Notes: generated by a model from the letters alone, not told the origin. DNA of 64,000 bases from an uncultured Prevotellaceae bacterium (GCA_937877625.1 CALFJG010000023.1:1-64000), one strand, 5' to 3'. Shown: positions 27,870-36,417, counted from the first letter of the stretch. Translations and numbers: made by a program.

Positions 27870-27905
27870 AAAATGATGCACACGAGCCGCCTGCGCTCCG
27901 ACAGG
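27870..27905 (+). repeat. downstream module of array B (GATGCA...GCTCCGACAGG)
   Basis: Closely matches 51845-51880: GATGCA, then CGAGCCGC and TGCGCTCCGACAGG. A related, inverted copy lies at 51504-51542. In both direct copies it lies 80-150 bases after a 21-bp array, so array and module form one composite element. Confidence 0.8.
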
Positions 27906-27951
27906 TGGCGCACAGCCCTCACTCTTATCCTACTTGCGAAACGTGAAAAAA

Positions 27952-27968
27952 ATTTAGGACACTATTGG
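27952..27968 (+). repeat. 17-bp direct repeat, right copy
   Basis: Exact copy of 27108-27124. It lies just upstream of the promoter region of the U32 gene. Confidence 0.8.
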
Positions 27969-28007
27969 TTATCAATCCAAAAAGACGCGCCGCAAAGTTT
28001 GTTTTTG

Positions 28008-28015
28008 TACTTTTG
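28008..28015 (+). promoter_or_regulatory. -7 box upstream of the U32-RibF-DusB gene group
   Basis: TACTTTTG followed by CACC. Transcription would start near 28022, giving a leader of about 220 bases before the U32 ATG at 28244. The leader has an open frame 28024-28194 without ATG and pairing segments around 28128-28170, so it may hold a decayed small gene or a structured RNA. Confidence 0.5.
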
Positions 28016-28243
28016 CACCTTAGAAAGACAAGTTTTTTGTAGGTAAAGAAGTCAAGCCATTCTTAAAGGCGTGTCCTGTTAGTAATGTCGCTGTAAATTC
28101 TTTTGTAACCCACGTCTCTTTCGCCAACTTTGCCTTTGAGCCGTGCCTGCAGCACTTCGGCGAGAAAGAAGTCAAAGTTACCCGAAAAGAGCCTTAAAGC
28201 AATTCAGAGCTAATTGATAGCCCCCCTAAAAACAAGCCTCCCT

Positions 28244-29491
28244 ATGCACCCCAACGACTTTGAACTAATGGCTCCTGTGGGTTCCTTTGCTTCGCTCACG
28301 GCAGCAATTGCTGCAGGAGCCGATGCAGTATATTTCGGCGTAGAAAGCCTTAACATGCGGGCTCACTCCGCTAACCATTTTTCGCTCTCCGACCTAAAAG
28401 AGATTGTTGCGCGCGCCAAGGAGAGCGGCGTGAAGACCTATCTGACGGTGAACACGATTATTTACGATGCCGAACTGCCGCAGATGCACGCTATCTGCGA
28501 TGCGGCAAAAGCGTCCGGGGTCAATGCGGTGATTGCTGCCGACATCAGCGTACTGACCTATTTGAGAAGCATCGGGATGGAAGCGCACCTATCTACCCAA
28601 CTCAACATCTCAAACCGCGAGGCACTGCGCTTCTATGCAGAGTATGCCGATGTGGTGGTGCTGGCACGCGAGCTCAACTTGGAGCAGGTGGCGGCGATAC
28701 ATCGCTTTATAGAAACAGAACATATCTGCGGTCCCTCGGGCAAACCGCTACGCATAGAAATGTTCTGCCACGGTGCGCTGTGTATGGCGGTGAGTGGGAA
28801 GTGCTACCTCTCGCTCAACAACCTTGGCCACTCGGCCAACCGAGGCGAGTGCTTACAGGTGTGCCGCCGGGGATATACCGTACGCGACATAGAGAGCGGC
28901 ACGGAACTCTCGGTGCAGAACAAATATATAATGAGTCCGAAAGACCTCAAGACAATAGGCTTCCTCGACCGTATGATGTCCGCCGGCGTGCGCGTCTTCA
29001 AAATAGAGGGACGAGCACGCCCTGCGGAATATGTCGCCACCGTCACGGCGTGCTACAAAGAGGCTATTGAGGCCGTCTGCGCAGGGACGTTCTCTACGGA
29101 ACGCGTCAAGGCGTGGGACAAGCGTCTTGCCACGGTGTTCAACCGAGGTTTCTGGGACGGCTACTACCTCGGGCAACGTCTCGGCGAATGGAGCGAGGTA
29201 TATGGCTCGGCAGCCACGGAGCGCAAGATGTATGTAGGGCGCGGGCTGAAATACTTTTCCAAACTCGGCGTGGGCGAGTTTAAGATTGAGGCGGCAAGCA
29301 TCGCTCAAGGCGACGACCTATTACTCATTGGGCCCAGCACCGGTGCTGTACGCTTCCGCGCCGATGAAATCCACGGCGATGACGGCCCCATCGCCGTAGC
29401 ACCACAAGGTGCTACGGTAGCCATCGCCGTACCCACAAAAGTGCGCCCAAGCGATAAGTTATATAAGGTGTTAACCGTTTCAACGCGATAA
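28244..29491 (+). CDS. U32-family protein (TrhP/YegQ-like, tRNA hydroxylation type)
   Basis: Peptidase-U32-fold protein of about 415 residues, annotated historically as collagenase-like; close relatives TrhP (YegQ) take part in 5-hydroxyuridine formation at tRNA position 34. Visible family features are the N-terminal ELMAPVGSFASLTAAI and AGADAVYFGVE barrel start, and the cysteine cluster EMFCHGALCMAVSGKCYLS with CLQVCRR, consistent with an iron-sulfur site. ATG 28244 is preferred over TTG 28214. RibF follows after 71 bases and DusB, another tRNA-modification enzyme, is in the same run. Confidence 0.88.
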   Translation: MHPNDFELMAPVGSFASLTAAIAAGADAVYFGVESLNMRAHSANHFSLSDLKEIVARAKESGVKTYLTVNTIIYDAELPQMHAICDAAKASGVNAVIAADISVLTYLRSIGMEAHLSTQLNISNREALRFYAEYADVVVLARELNLEQVAAIHRFIETEHICGPSGKPLRIEMFCHGALCMAVSGKCYLSLNNLGHSANRGECLQVCRRGYTVRDIESGTELSVQNKYIMSPKDLKTIGFLDRMMSAGVRVFKIEGRARPAEYVATVTACYKEAIEAVCAGTFSTERVKAWDKRLATVFNRGFWDGYYLGQRLGEWSEVYGSAATERKMYVGRGLKYFSKLGVGEFKIEAASIAQGDDLLLIGPSTGAVRFRADEIHGDDGPIAVAPQGATVAIAVPTKVRPSDKLYKVLTVSTR

Positions 29492-29562
29492 GAGCCGAAC
29501 GCGCAGCAAAGGTCCTATCATTCCTAAACCTCCGCCCCCGCAACTAACTTTTTACGAACAAA

Positions 29563-30471
29563 ATGCCTTTCTTCGCAACCATAGGTTTCTTCGACGGTGT
29601 CCACATAGGCCATCGCGCCTTGCTCTCCCAACTCCTTGCTGCGGCACACGAGGCGGAGATGGAGCCTATGGTGGTGACGTTCAACCGCCACCCGCGCGAG
29701 GTATTGGCACAGCAGAGCTCGGAAGATAGCAATGTCGCCGTGCCGATGTTGCTGACCACACTGCAAGAACGCCTTGCCCTGCTCCACGAGGCGGGAATAG
29801 CACACATCAAGGTACTTGACTTCACACCCGCAATGGCACGCCTCAGTGCCTTTGAGTTTCTGCGCAATGTGTTGCGCCCGTTGGGGGTTCGCGGCTTGCT
29901 TATGGGTTTCAACCACCGCTTTGGCAGTGACCATACCACCTCCTTCGCCGAAATATCAACCTTTGGTGCTGAGATGGGCATCAACGTAAAACGCGCCTTG
30001 CCGCTCTCGGGAGGCAACGACGTGAGTTCCACGCGGATACGCAGTGCCATTACCCTTGCGCAGATAGACGAGGCGAACGCCCTGCTCGGCCATCCCTTTA
30101 TGCTTACAGGCCGTGTGGAGCACGGCAAACAGATAGGGCGTACTATTGGCTTCCCCACCGCTAACATCGCTTCCCCACCGCAAAAATTGCTGCCGGCCGA
30201 GGGTGTTTATTTCGGCACGGCACACAGCACACCTCTCGGAAAAAAACCACGCCGCGCAATAATAAACATCGGCACACGCCCCACCATAGAATTCGCCGGA
30301 CAACGCACGATAGAAGCCCACGTCATAGGATTTAGCGGCAACTTATACGGCCAAGTGCTTACGCTCCGCTTCCTCCATTTTCATCGCCCGGAACAAACAT
30401 TCCCCACCCTCGGCGCACTCCAAGCCCAGTTGCAGGCCGATGCTGAGGAGTGTAGGAAAAACAACTACTAA
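29563..30471 (+). CDS. ribF: bifunctional riboflavin kinase / FAD synthetase
   Basis: Makes FMN from riboflavin and FAD from FMN. N-terminal FAD-synthetase nucleotidyltransferase domain (about 1-150) with GFFDGVHIGHRALL, GVRGLLMGFNHRFG and SSTRIRSAI; C-terminal kinase domain (about 160-300) with GRVEHGKQIGRTIGFPTANI. The 302-residue length is standard. The CPBP gene starts 8 bases after its stop, so they are co-transcribed. DusB, an FMN enzyme, lies two genes downstream. Confidence 0.96.
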   Translation: MPFFATIGFFDGVHIGHRALLSQLLAAAHEAEMEPMVVTFNRHPREVLAQQSSEDSNVAVPMLLTTLQERLALLHEAGIAHIKVLDFTPAMARLSAFEFLRNVLRPLGVRGLLMGFNHRFGSDHTTSFAEISTFGAEMGINVKRALPLSGGNDVSSTRIRSAITLAQIDEANALLGHPFMLTGRVEHGKQIGRTIGFPTANIASPPQKLLPAEGVYFGTAHSTPLGKKPRRAIINIGTRPTIEFAGQRTIEAHVIGFSGNLYGQVLTLRFLHFHRPEQTFPTLGALQAQLQADAEECRKNNY

Positions 30472-30479
30472 CTACCCTT

Positions 30480-31217
30480 ATGAAACGTGCCATAATAGCC
30501 CTCGGCCTCTTCTTTGTCATACAACTGCTTGCGGCAATAGGTGCCGTGGTGTATGTGAAAGACCTCACCGCAACGACCGATGCTTTTATCATTGCTACAG
30601 GCATTGGACTCTTGATAGGCAATATAATCCTTTCGTTGTTTCTTGCTCGCCGCGTAAACAAGACAGAGTGGAAGCCTACGGCATCTCTATGGAGCGGCGT
30701 AGCAGCTATGCTTCTCATAGCACTTAGCGAGACATTTCTGCTTGCCCCTTTGGATATAGAAGATGCTACCACAGAACACATTATGACGGTGATGGCTGCC
30801 TCTCCGTGGTGCTTGCTCGGCCTTTGTGTGGCAGGCCCCGTGGCCGAGGAACTGGTGTTTCGCTGGGGTATTCTTGGCGGGTTGCTAAAACAGGGTACAA
30901 ATCCTTGGCTGGCCGTGGCTGTCTCCGCCGTGACGTTTGCTGTTGTCCACGGCAACTGGCTTCAAGCCCCCGCAGCCTTGCTTAGCGGTGCATTATTAGG
31001 CATCATCTATATCCGTAGTAAGAGTATCGTGCTGTGTATCGTGGCGCACATCTGTAACAACACACTTGCCGTGGCCGCACTGCACATACCCGAGGCCGAA
31101 GAAAAACTCACCAATCAGCCAACCGCGCTCCTGCTCCTTGAAGGTACGCTGCTCGCAGCCTTATCCTTCGCCGTAGCAATCAAATGTATCAAGCCTTATG
31201 AAGATAGGACACATTGA
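30480..31217 (+). CDS. CPBP-family intramembrane metalloprotease
   Basis: Polytopic membrane protein of 245 residues of the CAAX-protease/bacteriocin-processing family. The three membrane motifs are present: EELVFRWG (EExxxR), FAVVHGNW (FxxxH) and HICNN (HxxxN/D). Such proteins process peptides or confer bacteriocin immunity; here it is embedded in a housekeeping gene run (ribF upstream by 8 bases, dusB overlapping by 20), so its target is unknown. Confidence 0.9.
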   Translation: MKRAIIALGLFFVIQLLAAIGAVVYVKDLTATTDAFIIATGIGLLIGNIILSLFLARRVNKTEWKPTASLWSGVAAMLLIALSETFLLAPLDIEDATTEHIMTVMAASPWCLLGLCVAGPVAEELVFRWGILGGLLKQGTNPWLAVAVSAVTFAVVHGNWLQAPAALLSGALLGIIYIRSKSIVLCIVAHICNNTLAVAALHIPEAEEKLTNQPTALLLLEGTLLAALSFAVAIKCIKPYEDRTH

Positions 31218-32184
31218 TCTCGGCACGCGCCCCGTTCTCCTGGCACCTATGGAGGACGTCACCGACATCGGCTTCCGCCTGCTCTGCCGTAGGATGGGTG
31301 CAGCGATGGTTTACAGCGAATTTGTGGCTGCCGATGCTCTGGTGCGTTACGTCAAGCCCTCGCTGGCCAAACTGCACATCACCGACGCGGAGCGCCCCGT
31401 GGCCATACAAATCTATGGCAAGGATCCCGCGGCAATGGCCGAGGCGGCACAAATCGTCTATGAACAAGCCCACCCCGATGTCATAGACATAAACTTCGGT
31501 TGTCCCGTAAAGCGCGTAGCAGGAAAGGGGGCGGGCGCAGGGTTGCTGCAGAACGTGCCGCTGCTGCTTGACATTGCACGTAGCGTGGTGGAGGCCGTGC
31601 CTATTCCCGTCACCGCCAAGACACGCCTCGGGTGGGATAAGAACAACCTTATTATTACCACTCTCGCCGAACAACTACAAGACACCGGCATCGCCGCGCT
31701 GACCATACACGGGCGCACGCGCTCGCAGATGTACACCGGCCAAGCCGACTGGACGCTTATAGGTGCTGTAAAAGCAAACCCACGCATCACCATACCCATT
31801 ATAGGCAACGGCGACATTGCCTCCGCCGCCGATGCCGAGCAGGCATTTTCCTGCTATGGCGTAGATGCGGTGATGATAGGACGAGCCACCTATGGCCGAC
31901 CGTGGATATTCAGTGAGATTAGCCACCCGGCGGTTGCCGCAGAAACGCTTACCACCGACAAGAAACTGGACATTCTCAAGCAACAAGTATTGGAAAGCGT
32001 CGCACGCATTGACGAGACACGCGGTATTCTCCACATACGCCGCCACCTCGCCGCCACGCCACTCTTCAAAGGCATTCCCGATTTCCGACAAAAACGCATT
32101 GCCATTTTACGTGCCGAAACGGTGGAAAACCTCTTCACCTTGCTTGAAGAAGTACGCCCGCTGATAAGGCAGTATGCGGTATAG
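31198..32184 (+). CDS. dusB: tRNA-dihydrouridine synthase
   Basis: FMN-dependent enzyme reducing uridines in tRNA. 328 residues with a TIM barrel start LAPMEDVTDIGFR, the catalytic loop NFGCPVKRVAGKGAGAGLL (Cys102), KTRLGWD, and LTIHGRTRSQMYTG with GNGDI and IGRATYGRPWIF. Overlaps the CPBP gene by 20 bases, implying translational coupling. I call DusB-type by the overall sequence; other Dus subtypes are not excluded. Confidence 0.95.
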   Translation: MKIGHIDLGTRPVLLAPMEDVTDIGFRLLCRRMGAAMVYSEFVAADALVRYVKPSLAKLHITDAERPVAIQIYGKDPAAMAEAAQIVYEQAHPDVIDINFGCPVKRVAGKGAGAGLLQNVPLLLDIARSVVEAVPIPVTAKTRLGWDKNNLIITTLAEQLQDTGIAALTIHGRTRSQMYTGQADWTLIGAVKANPRITIPIIGNGDIASAADAEQAFSCYGVDAVMIGRATYGRPWIFSEISHPAVAAETLTTDKKLDILKQQVLESVARIDETRGILHIRRHLAATPLFKGIPDFRQKRIAILRAETVENLFTLLEEVRPLIRQYAV

Positions 32185-32290
32185 CTCGCCGTGATACGAT
32201 TCTTGCGCAACCATACAACGTACCTCACACCCCGAAAAGGTTGACTTTACGACATAACAAAGGCTCAGCTTGAGAAAGTTGAGGCTTCTT

Positions 32291-32336
32291 AAAGTAAACC
32301 CCGAAAGCTCTTTGTCTAACTTTCGGGGTTCACTTC
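32291..32336 (+). terminator. terminator of the dusB transcript
   Basis: AAACCCCGAAAG pairs with CTTTCGGGGTT around a 12-base loop; the right arm is followed by CACTTCAATTTTG. Between dusB and the hairpin, and from there to 32533, I see no gene; the plus-strand frame at 32438-32872 is a shadow of the lipoprotein gene. Confidence 0.7.
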
Positions 32337-32533
32337 AATTTTGACACATCCTCATCTCGCCATCAAGAGCGGCGTTGAGAAAAACCTCTAATACGCTATG
32401 AAAGACACCGTCCCTTCCAAATAGCGGTACACCGTTCGTGAACCGTCCTCTGGTTTCAGCCAGCATCTATGAAGAGGCCAAGGATGTAGGTGCGGATATC
32501 CGCTCTATTCACATAGAGAATTACATCTATATT

Positions 32534-32902
32534 CTATCTCCGCCAAGTTCTAACGATACCATCGGTACTGCTGGTAACCATTTCAGATTCCGTATAGCCC
32601 TCTATTGTGAACGTGATGTCCTCGAAGTCTTCGTCAGAACAATTTGTCAAATAGAAATTATTGCCAGAGATTTTACAATCGTATGTGGTATTGTAACCTC
32701 CCAGACGACTGTTCCAATCAAGCTTGCCGGAACGGAACTGAATGTATTCGCCATACGTGCAGGTGGTGTAATTGTAGGTTACGAGATACCATTTCCCAGA
32801 TGTTGGTGTACCATTGCCACCTGTATCATCATCGTCGTCGCCACAAGCGGTGAAACCCAAACAAAGAGATAGGCCCAAGAGAGCCATTAAAAGCTTTTTC
32901 AT
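32534..32902 (-). CDS. small surface lipoprotein, unknown function
   Basis: 122-residue lipoprotein with signal MKKLLMALLGLSLCLGFTAC (acylated Cys20) followed by GDDDDDTGG, an acidic run like the Bacteroidota surface-export signal. The rest (KWYLVTYNYTTC, ..., FTIEGYTESEM) looks like a small lipocalin-like beta barrel. It lies at the end of a minus-strand run with an OMP and a DUF3108-like protein. Function not known. Confidence 0.78.
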   Translation of the reverse strand: MKKLLMALLGLSLCLGFTACGDDDDDTGGNGTPTSGKWYLVTYNYTTCTYGEYIQFRSGKLDWNSRLGGYNTTYDCKISGNNFYLTNCSDEDFEDITFTIEGYTESEMVTSSTDGIVRTWRR

Positions 32903-32974
32903 AAGTTTTAAGATTTAGAATTAGTGCATGAGGAGGCCTGTTGTGACAGTGGCCTCCTGCACGCTGGTTAATAA

Positions 32975-33061
32975 TTATTTGATAGTAAATGTATAGATGA
33001 AGCCTATGCCCATAATTGCCGCCAGCAATACGCTGAACAGGTAAAAACAGATCTTTTTCAT
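32975..33061 (-). CDS. 28-residue single-helix membrane peptide
   Basis: Short open frame from ATG 33061 to TAA at 32975-32977: basic start MKKICF then an uninterrupted hydrophobic helix (YLFSVLLAAIMGIGFIYTF) ending TIK. It lies between the OMP gene (24 bases downstream of its stop) and the lipoprotein gene. Such small peptides are often missed. Coding status rests only on composition and position. Confidence 0.45.
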   Translation of the reverse strand: MKKICFYLFSVLLAAIMGIGFIYTFTIK

Positions 33062-33085
33062 TAGCGTATTTATTGTTTTTGCCTA

Positions 33086-33661
33086 TTAGAGTGTTCCTAC
33101 GATACCAATTGTAAAATAGTGATCCGTGTATTCCTTCTTGAACTTGAATTTGTTAAAGTCCCAGCGATAGCCAGCTACAATTCCCCATTTGGTATCGGCT
33201 ATATTAAGGAAAGGAATGCCCACTCTTGGCGTGACAAATAATCCCACGTCACCATCACTATTCTTTTCTCCTCCTTTTATCTTGATGGTAAAATGGGAAT
33301 ACTCCACACCGGCTTGCCCCTCAATGTATATAAAATCAGCCAGCCAATGGCGATAATTCGCACCGATTCCTGCACGCCATCCATCGTTCTTCTCAATATA
33401 CTTGTCAGTATCGCCTGAAAGAAAGGAAGCATTGATGACGAGATAATTAAAAACCCATGTAATTCCCATACCAAACCCTCCGCTGATGGCCTGATAGCTT
33501 AAGTCAAAGCTTCCGTTAACTCTTTCATTGTCATTGTCGCTTACGCTCTGCCCGTCAGCCCCGGTAATTGGAGAACCATAGTCATTGGTGATGACTGTCT
33601 GTGCACTTGCTCCCAAAAGGAACGTTGTGGCCATAAAGACCGAAAAGAATAATTTCTTCAT
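33086..33661 (-). CDS. outer-membrane beta-barrel protein
   Basis: About 191 residues with a signal peptide (MKKLFFSVFMATTFLLGASAQ) and alternating amphipathic strands ending in an aromatic/Leu terminus (HYFTIGIVGTL), typical of small outer-membrane barrels of the OmpW/opacity type. ATG 33661 is chosen over ATG 33667 two codons upstream. It follows the DUF3108/TapB-like gene by 31 bases, in the same transcript. Specific role unknown. Confidence 0.8.
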   Translation of the reverse strand: MKKLFFSVFMATTFLLGASAQTVITNDYGSPITGADGQSVSDNDNERVNGSFDLSYQAISGGFGMGITWVFNYLVINASFLSGDTDKYIEKNDGWRAGIGANYRHWLADFIYIEGQAGVEYSHFTIKIKGGEKNSDGDVGLFVTPRVGIPFLNIADTKWGIVAGYRWDFNKFKFKKEYTDHYFTIGIVGTL

Positions 33662-33692
33662 AACCATAAAGATTTAAGAGATGAATAAAAAG

Positions 33693-35072
33693 TTATTTGA
33701 TGTCAATCTTGTTAAGATAAATGATGAACGGCTCGTTGTTCTTGTCTGAGTCGGCAATGGTTTCATACTGCACGATGCCTATACCGCGAGCCATCCAGCA
33801 GGTTATCTTTTCTCCGTTGAATTTGCCGTTGCTCCCCTGTTTCTGAGCCAGGTGACCTGTAAGCTTTATGCAGTCGAAGGTGCCTGCGGGTGTCGTTATC
33901 GTTTCCTCTCCCACGACCTGCCAGTCAGAGTATGCGGTTTCGACTTTCACTATTCCACCGATAAGGTTCTTAGCATTGTCATACAGCGTGCTGGTCTTCA
34001 GTTGCATTCCCTGTTGCATAACTCCTGGAATCAGAACGCCGTAGCCACGCCGCTTTGAAATAATTAAAAAGTCCTGAGCAACATTGTGTGTCAGATGATA
34101 TGTGCCAGCTGTGTCTATCTCAACGGGGAAGACACATTCTTTGAACGAAGCTGAAATTCCTTTTGACGGCTCATGCTTCTTGTTGAACAATACCCCTTGG
34201 ATATAGGCTATGAGCAGGCCGTTCTCTATCTTCTCGTCGCTGACTATCTGTTGGAAGTATGTCGGGCCGCCCATATACTGCGTCTGCTTGCCTTTGTACT
34301 GGAAGCAATACTCGGCAACTGAACCTTTCCTGTAGAGCGTATAGGGATTAACAGCATTCACTTTCATCTCAATCTCTGTGGCATCCATATCTGGAGCGGG
34401 AGCAAAGCCTATTTCTGAGATTCCGCTTGCCAGTAGTTGCTGACCTGTAGCGGCTTGTGACGTAACTTCTGGTGCAGTAGCAGTGGCTGATGGTGTCGCC
34501 GGTATAGCCCCTTGGTGTATAGGAACATTCGGTGTAGCCAAAGCCGTGGTTGTTGGAGCTGGCGTTTGCTGTGCCTGCTGCTTCCTCAGGTAAGAGTCAT
34601 TATACAAGGTAGCCGTACCGTCTGAATTGCGGATCATAAATACCTCGTCCTTGCTGATTTTGTATAGCGGTGCTTTCTTTTTGTTTTTCAACTGATAGAT
34701 GACTTCATCTTTGGTAACAGAAACGTTGTATATCACGAACATTGCCCCTCGGTTCAAGAACATCACATTGTCTTTCTTGTCGAACTTCACAACAGGCGAT
34801 GTTGTCTGGTTGCCTTCCTCATCAAAGAAGATGTTGTTTCCTTTCTTCTTCATAATCATATAGACAAAGTCGGCAGGCGCATTAAGACGACCACGCCTCT
34901 TGTGCTTCAAGTCAATAAACGTTACTTGTGAACTGCTGATTTTCTCAACCTTCACCGTCATTATCGAGCCGTCGCGCGTAATCATTACGTCGTCGTCGGC
35001 TGCAATTGACCCTGCCATTAACAGACAGAATGCCGCAATCAAAAGACCTTTCAGTTTCATCTTGCTTATCAT
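33693..35072 (-). CDS. exported DUF3108/TapB-like protein
   Basis: 459-residue exported protein: signal peptide (about 1-24, GSIAA), an N-terminal part with repeated short beta segments (MITRDGSIMTVKVEKISSS, IYNVSVTKDEVIYQL), a proline/threonine-rich linker (about 165-215) and a C-terminal domain like DUF3108/TapB (YCFQYKGKQTQYMGG, ..., GTFDCIKLTGHL, WMARGIGIVQYET). Such domains fold as periplasmic lipocalin-like barrels. First gene of a three- or four-gene minus-strand transcript with an OMP and a lipoprotein, suggesting an envelope function. Its leader is structured. Confidence 0.8.
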   Translation of the reverse strand: MISKMKLKGLLIAAFCLLMAGSIAADDDVMITRDGSIMTVKVEKISSSQVTFIDLKHKRRGRLNAPADFVYMIMKKKGNNIFFDEEGNQTTSPVVKFDKKDNVMFLNRGAMFVIYNVSVTKDEVIYQLKNKKKAPLYKISKDEVFMIRNSDGTATLYNDSYLRKQQAQQTPAPTTTALATPNVPIHQGAIPATPSATATAPEVTSQAATGQQLLASGISEIGFAPAPDMDATEIEMKVNAVNPYTLYRKGSVAEYCFQYKGKQTQYMGGPTYFQQIVSDEKIENGLLIAYIQGVLFNKKHEPSKGISASFKECVFPVEIDTAGTYHLTHNVAQDFLIISKRRGYGVLIPGVMQQGMQLKTSTLYDNAKNLIGGIVKVETAYSDWQVVGEETITTPAGTFDCIKLTGHLAQKQGSNGKFNGEKITCWMARGIGIVQYETIADSDKNNEPFIIYLNKIDIK

Positions 35073-35132
35073 TTTTGTTATTATTACAGTAATTATTCTA
35101 TATGTATATGCAAGAAGTTAGGGCATAAAAAA

Positions 35133-35223
35133 TGGCGTGGCCATTCTTACGCACTTGACCTAAGGGGCAGAAGTAGGAAAAATGGGAGCCCCCCACAACA
35201 TTTATAAGAATACTACCACGCCA
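35133..35223 (-). other. structured leader of the DUF3108/TapB-like operon
   Basis: Outer arms 35133-35149 and 35205-35223 pair (GGCGTGG and ATTCTTA blocks, with a small internal loop) and enclose an inner GGGGC/GCCCC stem (35164-35168 with 35188-35192). It lies 60 bases upstream of the ATG on the transcript. Possible regulatory RNA or attenuator; no known riboswitch consensus recognised. Confidence 0.5.
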
Positions 35224-35366
35224 ATAGAGGCGTAAGCATAGCTATGATTGTTGTGAAGGAAAGCCTTTTTCCTGGTCTTTCCCTTTGCTTTCTTAAATCG
35301 AACTATTCCCAAACAGATTTCCTACTTCTTTCAGTCAAGTGCGAAATAAAAAAACTAATGCATCAT

Positions 35367-35403
35367 CGGTTTCGGATTTCTCCCCGAAACCGCTGCAAAA
35401 ATA
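35367..35403 (-). promoter_or_regulatory. promoter and 5' hairpin of the DUF3108/TapB-like operon
   Basis: The minus strand reads TATTTTTG (35396-35403), a TAnnTTTG box. Transcription from about 35389 would begin in a hairpin CGGTTTCGG/CCGAAACCG (35367-35375 with 35384-35392), then a leader of about 320 bases to 35072. No other gene is supported in 35073-35366. Confidence 0.5.
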
Positions 35404-35457
35404 GTAAAGATTTCTTAACAACCTTGATCGCCGTCTAAAAAAATATAAAAAAGTGGG

Positions 35458-35520
35458 CTTATATGCCAAAAAGAGACCTGAAAAGCCCCTCTGAGAGACT
35501 TATATGCCAAAAAGAGACCT
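35458..35520. repeat. two 22-bp copies, 41-bp period, probable IS end
   Basis: CTTATATGCCAAAAAGAGACCT occurs at 35458-35479 and 35499-35520 (written here in full only as the two blocks CTTATATGCC and AAAAAGAGACCT). It lies immediately 3' of a transposase remnant on the minus strand, where the terminal inverted repeat of the element would be expected. Confidence 0.7.
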
Positions 35521-35539
35521 ATAATCACCCGCACAGCCT

Positions 35540-35800
35540 TTATCTGTGCGGGTTGTGGGTTTTCAAGAAGTCTTGTATGAACACTTTTCCTGTTTTCTCT
35601 ACTCAACCTCTTTGCATGGCGAGCTATGTCTTGAGGTCAGAGTTGAGAGGCTACAATCCCTTATTTGTGTAGGGTATGCCCAGTTCCGGATTGTCATAGA
35701 AAGTCCAAAGCCAGAGCATATTTCGCCTCAGGCTCAGCCATGCACTGCTGATATCCTTGTGGACGTAGTGGGTCTTCACACCTGCGCTTTCTGCCCTCTT
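35540..35800 (-). pseudogene. degraded transposase C-terminus
   Basis: One minus-strand frame reads SSAWLSLRRNMLWLWTFYDN, PELGIPYTNKGL, stop, PLNSDLKT, stop, LAMQRG, stop, VEKTGKVFIQDFLKTHNPHR, stop. The pattern (IPxTN, then LxSDLKTxL, then an R/K-rich FIxDFL end) is that of the C-terminus of DDE transposases ending in TN...LKTKL...H.G. Three in-frame stops show decay. The N-terminal part is absent, cut off by BRO-gene sequence. Confidence 0.65.
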
Positions 35801-35801
35801 C

Positions 35802-36417
35802 TCAGAGGGATGCGTTCTCTTTCGTAAGACCTATGTAGCGTTTGTATTGCCCTATGGTCATACCATATATACTTAGGTAAAGACGTTGGCAAGGATGGCA
35901 AAGTTGCGTGGCTTATGGATGCCAGATAGATGCCATTCATCGGTCAGTTCCTTCCGAAGGTCAATGGAGTGCATACGCTCGTTAATCCAACTGTCGCTAT
36001 ACCCTTGCCGACGATAATCTTCACTGTCATCTGGAACGTCAGTTCCGGGTCTATCATCTGGTTGATGAGTTGGCTGCCCAACTCAGCCAACCATTGGCGA
36101 ACAGGCTCTGCTTTCTTGGAAGGAATAGACTGAATGATACGGAAAATTTCTTCAAGGTCAGCTACTTGGATCATTCTTTTCTTTCCATCTGAAGCTAGCA
36201 TTACAACAGGAGGTGTACAAATTGCTCCCCACTTGGAGTTGAGTACCGCATCACCCGTCCGCATTCGTTTGATGTACTGCTTGACATCAGTGCTGTTGGT
36301 CAACACCTGTAGTATGTCCAAAACGGAGAAATAGTACTTCTCTTGCTCTGCATTCCACACGATGCGTACTTTCTTGCCCTCAAAGAGCTGTATAGCAAAA
36401 TTCTCGTCTATGCTATA
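35802..36417 (-). pseudogene. BRO-family N-terminal-domain gene, frameshifted
   Basis: BRO_N/DinD-type DNA-binding protein remnant. The best preserved piece (35944-36417) reads YSIDENFAIQLFEGKKVRIV, WNAEQEKYYFSVLDILQVLT and IPSKKAEPVRQWLAELGSQ. Near 36030 the frame shifts: the other frame continues with EDYRRQGYSDSWINER, SIDLRKELTDEW and FAILANVFT, then shifts again near 35870 into GMTIGQYKRYIGLTKENASL before a stop at 35802-35804. The N-terminus lacks a start codon: a TAG directly precedes YSIDENF. Clearly a broken gene. Confidence 0.85.

Noticed and set aside
32438..32872. 144-codon plus-strand frame
   Set aside because: Antisense shadow of the lipoprotein gene, which has a clear signal peptide and lipobox.
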